Positions 59,458 through 64,000 of a stretch of 64,000 nucleotides of DNA are shown here, piece by piece. The stretch covers positions 50,220,627-50,284,626 of the forward strand of contig NC_077223.1 in NCBI RefSeq assembly GCF_024763615.1, in the 5' to 3' direction. Origin of the DNA: Phlebotomus papatasi (taxonomy: Eukaryota; Arthropoda; Insecta; Diptera; Psychodidae). The notes beneath the pieces are model-generated. The model was not told the origin of the DNA, did not search any database, and saw only the letters and a program-made list of their open reading frames with translations. A program made the position numbers and the translations under genes. How positions within the stretch are numbered: position 1 is the first letter of the stretch; every line of letters starts with the position of its first letter.

Positions 59458-59631
59458 CACATGGTTCAAGCGGGTGTGGGGCCCTTCCCAACGGCCCCAG
59501 GATTCCCACCGACACCAGCGGTAACTGCGGAAGGGATTTCAGTGGCTGTGGCTGTAAAAGGTGGAGCAGACAGTGTTCAGCAACAGATCAAATCTGAAAC
59601 AATTGTCTCACAAACTACTCCTGGATCTCAG
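59458..59631 (+). CDS. Host gene, shared internal exon
   Basis: This is the clearest coding exon of the window: acceptor TTTATAG|CAC, donor CAG|GTGCGT, length 174 bases (58 codons), phase 0 at both sides. The GC content is sharply higher than the surrounding intron. The peptide starts HMVQAGVGPFPTAPGFPPTP, then AVTAEGISVAVAVKGGADSV, and ends in a polar Q/S/T-rich part (VSQTTPGSQ). It is a Pro/Ala/Val-rich, probably disordered N-terminal region; no domain is present. Any of the three upstream phase-0 exons could join it in frame, and its own Met2 could serve as start after non-coding first exons. This layout (alternative starts, giant introns, disordered N-terminus) is seen in genes such as Rbfox1/A2bp1 in Diptera; that name is a weak hypothesis only. 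Confidence 0.75.
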
Positions 59632-59802
59632 GTGCGTGATTATACTTTATACAAGTATTTTAATATATTTCTTTTTTTTTATTGGGAGATTCATTGGGAA
59701 TATCTCAGCGGATATTTTCAAAATCTATAAGAAAATGTTTTATATGTAATTTCATCTTTTCGAACTTTGTCAAAGACCATTTTTCTACTAGAACCTTTGT
59801 AA

Positions 59803-60028
59803 TGCTCTAAACACACTTTCGACTTAAACCGAGAGACGGCTTAAAGAAACTATAATCAAAATATTGAATAAACTAAATTCCCATTAGTTTTCCACTGACT
59901 AAGCCGTTTCTTGGCTTAATCCGAGTCTCGGATTAGTCAGAAACTTATGGAAATGTAATCTGATCATTACTTTGATTACAATTACGTTCTGCCGTCTCTC
60001 GGCTTAAGTCGTAAGTGCGTCTAGGGCA
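59803..60028. mobile_element. GAGAGACGG MITE, best copy
   Basis: A 226-bp element with ends TGCTCTAAACACACTTTCGA then CTTAAACCGAGAGACGGC, and inward from the right TGCCCTAGACGCACTTACGA then CTTAAGCCGAGAGACGGC. A second inverted pair lies inside (GACTAAGCCG / ATCCGAGTCTCGG). Other copies: 49668-49810, 54745-54877, 63881-63941. Confidence 0.75.
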
Positions 60029-60030
60029 TA

Positions 60031-60357
60031 GCTTTATATTATTGGTATTTCTACATTCTATCCTCGGCTTAAATTTGTCATTTAATGAGTTTTTAGGCCT
60101 TTAATTGTCTAAATTTTAAATTTATCTTTTTAATGTAGTTAAAAGGCGTACAAATTTCGGTAACATAATCGAGTTGTCCTAACCGGAGTTTTCCAAAAAT
60201 CAAAAAAAAAACAGGCATTAGAAGATGAATTATTTCGAAGGCTAAAGACAAGACTGTTTTACTTCTCGTTTTGCTCGTGTGGCGGCTAGGGTATTTCCTG
60301 TTTGAATATCCCAAGTGTCTCACCCAGGTGTCACATATAAGATTAATATTAAGATTA
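60031..60357 (+). other. Presumed intron
   Basis: TCACATATAAGATTA near 60331 is repeated inverted near 61592, so an older element may span this region around the MITE at 60358-60784. No gene seen. Confidence 0.35.
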
Positions 60358-60784
60358 GGGTAAGTGTGCCAAATTTCGGCATAGTTGCATGCAAGCGTCA
60401 AAGTCTCAAGTTTCAAATGTAATATCTTTAATTGAAATTGATTTTTTTCATTCCTTCTACTTAAGGAGTGTTGCTTAGAACCTTGTAGAAAGTTTATCGT
60501 CTTTATTTACTTTAAAATCATTCTTAATACATTTTAAAATGAATAAAGATGTAGACATAGCTTTGGTGCCCTATTTCGGCCACCTTCATTCTCATAGTTC
60601 CTTGCCCTTCGGGAATTATTCCAATGTCTTTTTCACGTCATCTCGTTTGTCGAAGCTACATTTTTTGTTATTCTTTTGCATTGTATAATCTCTAGAGTAT
60701 GTAAAAACTAAAAATTCATGGAAATACGAGGAACAAAAGATGTGGTCGAAATTGCAAGCTGGCCGCAATTTGGCACACTTACCC
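60358..60784. mobile_element. TA-flanked MITE, GGGTAAGTGTGCCAAATT family, complete copy
   Basis: TA 60356-60357 and TA 60785-60786 bound 427 bp; ends GGGTAAGTGTGCCAAATTTC / GCAATTTGGCACACTTACCC. It is the uninterrupted reference for 22085-23048 (opposite direction). Confidence 0.85.
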
Positions 60785-60786
60785 TA

Positions 60787-61745
60787 ACACTTTCTGAATT
60801 GCGAGAATGGTAAAAAATAGCGAGTGTTTTACCTTGCCTCTCTATCGCATTTGACCATTGCGTACAAAGTTGACAGCCATACAATCGCTCGAAAACTGAT
60901 CGAATCGCAGTTGGCACGCATGAAGAATTGCTAGAACTCCCTTTAATACGGTTCAGAAAACAATTAATACAAACTTAATTAATAATTAATTAATGATTAA
61001 TATTAAGAGTAGAAAAAACGGACAGAGAGGTGTATATAGTAAGGTGGGGTAACTGGATCGTTTTCCGAAGAGTGCTACTTAAACGCTTGTTTTTGGACTG
61101 ATGAAATTCTTTTTTACTCCTTCTAACTGCATAAAATTATTCACTGTTTCATTCAGAAACACAATATAAAAAAAATTATCAAAAATATTAAAGAAAATTT
61201 ATAAAATAATGATAATACTGAAATAAGTCAGCATGCACTAACTAGGTCGCCTTTTCGCTAATTCAATTTTAATTAAACCTTTGGATTTAAAATACTTTTT
61301 TTCACAAGAAAAAAAAAATAAATGTTTTCAATCAACCAACTGCCATAAGCATAAATATCACTGCTAGAAAATTTTTAGTGAAGAACCCAGCTGGCAAAAG
61401 ATTGAAATGAGTCGATTACACTCACTTATTTAATGGATAAAAATATTTTTGCTTTTTCTCAAACTTGAATAGTTATATTATGCTACTGTAGTGGCTATAT
61501 TATACGAAAATAAAAATAAAAATATTATTTTAAGTGGATTAGTCATAAACGATCCAGATAGCGAAGCGCCAGGATTAGCACACTTGACTATAATCTTATA
61601 TGTGACATCACGGTCAAGCAACTAAAAACTACACTTGTTTTATGTGTTCAATCCTACAAAATGCCACTCGGCGATACAGATATTTAGCAAATGCAGTTTA
61701 GAACAGTTGCTGATCCAACCAATGATATTGTATGAATCGGTGGCA
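60787..61745 (+). other. Presumed intron with weak inverted words
   Basis: AACTGGATCGTTTT near 61051 and AAACGATCCAGAT near 61547 are inverted and could mark the ends of an element of about 0.5 kb. No duplication established. No gene seen. Confidence 0.35.
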
Positions 61746-61943
61746 GCCAAAATCCTGAAAGCCAAAATCCCGAAAGCCAAACTTCCGAAAGCCAAAATCC
61801 CGAAAGCCAAAATCCCGAAACCAAAATCCCGAAAGCCAAAATCCCGAAAAGACCAAAATCCTGAAAGCCAAAATCCCGAAAGCCAAAATTCCGAACGCCA
61901 AAATCCCGAAAAGGCCAAAATCCCGAAAGCCAAAATTCTGAAA
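61746..61943 (+). repeat. 15-bp minisatellite, about 13 units
   Basis: Units of GCCAAAATCCCGAAA with single-base variants and occasional insertions. The whole array is open on both strands, giving repetitive peptides (AKIPK type on plus, AFGILAF type on minus) that are artefacts of the repeat. The same unit occurs at 10089-10146, and once at about 62060. Confidence 0.95.
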
Positions 61944-62200
61944 GGGATGAAATTATAAGTGGGGAAATGTTTAGAATAATTTTCTAAGACACAGAATATT
62001 TCCCTTTGCCTTCAGAAAGCGCGGGTGCAATCGTGGGAGTAGCTACGACACTTTTAAGATTTCGGGATTTTGACTAGGACCCGTATGATTCTTTATTTGG
62101 CATTTGCGGGGTAAAAAAAATTAAACAACAACGCTCATAATATTTCTGTCAAATAATAAAATCCTTTCATAATCCCTGAGTAATTCTGTAACTCCCTTAA

Positions 62201-62438
62201 CTCTTTCCGGACCGCAGCATATGCTGCAAGCCAATTTCACAATTTTTAATCAAAATATCTAAGCTCAAGAATTAATTGAGGTCCTACAAAAAATATCTTA
62301 CATTTGGACATCCTTAGATTTTGTAATCATCCACAAGAATCGGATTTTTATCAGTTCTGAATAATTAAAAAAACATTGCTTTTCATAGAAAATGCATATG
62401 CTTCTTTGGGTACTACAGTCCCAAAAGAGACGAAAGAG
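62201..62438. mobile_element. TTAA-flanked MITE, family 2, copy 2
   Basis: TTAA 62197-62200 and TTAA 62439-62442 bound 238 bp with ends CTCTTTCCGG / AGACGAAAGAG. Nearly identical to 7819-8058 by eye. Confidence 0.8.
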
Positions 62439-62558
62439 TTAACAGCATCTTGTTCACTAATTTTTACATCTTTATGCGAAAATTTATTTCGAAAATTTGA
62501 AATTAATTTTAAATTCTTCGAACACCAACGACATTTCATGCAAATCAAGAATAGACTA

Positions 62559-63861
62559 AAGCGTGTCCCGGATTTAAATGTTAAAAAGAAAAATGACTCT
62601 CATTAAAAAACTATAGTACATATAAAAATACTATTTATATTTCTTGAAAGGGTATTTCATTGTGATTCAAACCCACTTTATGGTTTTTTTAATCAAGCGA
62701 TTTCTCCGCGAAATCTTCGCACTATCTTCTTTACTCCCCTCATAAGGCTCTGGACAAGGTCGTCCCCACGATCTCTGACGATTTTCTTCCACTTTCGTGC
62801 GAAGTTCTGCAAATCTTGGGCTGGATTAGCCTTCTTCTTCAAGTCTCCTTTCAAAATTCCCCAGTATTTCTCAATGGGGCGGACTTCTGGAGTGCAGGGA
62901 GGGTTGACCTTCTTATCTACATATTTGACATTTTTGTTGGCAAACCATTCCAGGGTGGCTTTCGCGTAATGACATGATGCCAAATCAGGCCAAAATAGAG
63001 GAGGGAAGTCGTAGCTTTGATACAGTGGCAAAAGTCGTTTTTGGAGGCACTCTTTAATGTAGATATCCGCGTTCATCGTCCCTGTCATGAAAAATTCTTC
63101 ACTGTGACGTCTACAAGAGCAGATTTTCATCCAAACCACATATTTCTTCGGGAACTTGTCGCACTCTTTGAACCTGTATTTGCTGGCTACACCCGTACAA
63201 GTCTTCGCCGTGTAAAACTGTTGCCCGGGCAACTGAGTAAATTCACCTTTTACGATAGTTTCGTCGTCCATCAAAATGCATCCTTGAAAGCCTTTCATAA
63301 CTCGATCACTCAGATTTTTCGACCACGTTTTGGCACTTTGCTTCTGCTTGTCCGTGCGATGGAGAGCAGCTTGAGCTTTGTATGCTATCAATCCGTTATT
63401 CTCTTTGATTCTCTGCACTAAGCTCTTGGATACCCAGCTTTTTGCCCACATCTCTGACTGAAAGGCAAGGTTCCTTCTGGAAAAGCGCCAACACTCTCTT
63501 CTCCATCCTCTTGCCTACAGCTCCGGGTTTTCTGCCACATCCTGGCTTTCGAACAACAGTCTTGAGTTCCTTGAAGCGTAATATAACCCTTCGCACCGTG
63601 GATGGACACTTTCCGGTGATCCTTCCGATTTCAGAATAGCTCGCATTTGGATTCTTTAGGTACGTGTCCACGATCAATTTGCGCAGGTTCTCCATTTTTA
63701 TCACTTTTCTCAGTCAAAGCACAACCTTTTTCAATATTTTTTTCAGAAATGAAAAGCTGACGAAATTCTCTTGAAACGTGAAAAAAAATCAATACAAAAC
63801 TCTATTCCTATTGTGACTAACTTCATGTCGAAAACTTGCCATTTAAATTCGGGACACGCTT
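62559..63861 (-). mobile_element. Tc1/mariner-superfamily DD37E element, full length, 1,303 bp
   Basis: The element lies between TA 62557-62558 and TA 63862-63863. Counting that TA, inverted ends of 24 bp start TAAAGCGTGTCCCG and continue ATTTAAATG with one mismatch (62557-62580 against 63840-63863). It carries a single minus-strand transposase gene filling most of its length. Size, ends and TA site are standard for the superfamily; the DD37E catalytic spacing places it in the branch known from mosquitoes as ITmD37E. The structure is complete but the gene has a frameshift, so this copy is probably inactive by itself. Confidence 0.9.
62693..63695 (-). pseudogene. DD37E transposase with one frameshift
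   Basis: The transposase cuts and re-inserts the element at TA sites. N-terminal part (ATG 63695 down to about 63430): a first helix-turn-helix (YSEIGRITGKCPSTVRRVI), the GRPR-like linker GCGRKPG and a second helix-turn-helix region. C-terminal part, in another frame from about 63440 to TGA 62693: catalytic D of the MDDE motif (codon 63263-63265), second D in WPDLASCH (codon 62984-62986) and E in RPIEKYW (codon 62870-62872). There are 37 residues between the last two, hence DD37E. The frame change lies at about 63418-63440, with a net shift of one base over a span that would otherwise encode about 334 residues, the usual length. The catalytic triad is intact, so decay looks recent, or a base was miscalled. 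Confidence 0.85.
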
Positions 63862-63880
63862 TAATCAAGATTAAACAACA

Positions 63881-63941
63881 TTTCCATCAGTTGCCTACTA
63901 AGCCGTCTCTCGGCTTAAGCCCTAAGTCTGTAAGAGAGCAT
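63881..63941. mobile_element. GAGAGACGG MITE, partial
   Basis: TAAGCCGTCTCTCGGCTTAA then GCCCTAAGTCTGTAAGAGAG matches one end of 59803-60028. It lies 18 bp beyond the DD37E element. Confidence 0.5.
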
Positions 63942-64000
63942 AACAGCCAGAAGTAATTTAAACTTCCAACATTTGAAATAATTTATATTTACTTTTCAAG

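Noticed and set aside
61635..61958. Repetitive peptides (PKAKI- and GFLAF-like) on both strands
   Set aside because: They come from the 15-bp minisatellite, whose unit length is a multiple of three; not a gene.

Overview
This is eukaryotic, strongly AT-rich DNA with almost no long open reading frames. GT-AG splice sites, arthropod-type initiator motifs and a very dense load of small insect-type transposons all point to an insect, most likely a dipteran. A sand fly or mosquito relative is a guess. No rRNA, tRNA, CRISPR array or bacterial operon was seen.

The only host gene I can support is one plus-strand gene spread over at least 46 kb. It has three candidate 5' coding exons: 13148-13207 inside exon 13081-13207, 16491-16568, and 21253-21264. 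All end at a good donor in phase 0. One downstream exon, 59458-59631 (58 codons), is open in phase 0 at both ends. Each 5' exon could therefore be spliced to it in frame and give a different N-terminus. The rest of the gene lies beyond the window. I cannot name it with confidence; an Rbfox1/A2bp1-like RNA-binding protein is a weak guess based on architecture.

Nearly everything else is mobile DNA. (1) A complete BEL/Pao-type LTR retrotransposon insertion (3202-7768) has two 1,255-bp LTRs with no difference found by eye, a CAAGG target duplication and a tRNA-Tyr primer site, but only a 214-codon gag fragment and no pol. (2) A 1.3-kb Tc1/mariner-superfamily element (62559-63861) has 24-bp inverted ends and a DD37E transposase broken by one frameshift. 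(3) Fragments of a LINE occur at three places, and a second 3'-end family at two. (4) Elements with 8-bp duplications and hAT-like ends lie at 18036-20007, 41029-42586 and, smaller, 17592-17922. (5) Three families end at TTAA, as piggyBac-type elements do. (6) At least 14 elements are bounded by TA and start with GGG or a close variant; two of them contain what look like remnants of a pogo-type transposase N-terminus. (7) Foldback elements include one with 0.5-kb arms and a perfect 36-bp hairpin. Several are nested, which gives a relative order of insertion.

The transposons fall in the presumed introns and flanks and none interrupts a proposed exon. I did not find a convincing novel multi-gene system. 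The most interesting points are the alternative-start gene, the TA/GGG family group, the nearly gene-less but structurally fresh BEL element and the long hairpin.
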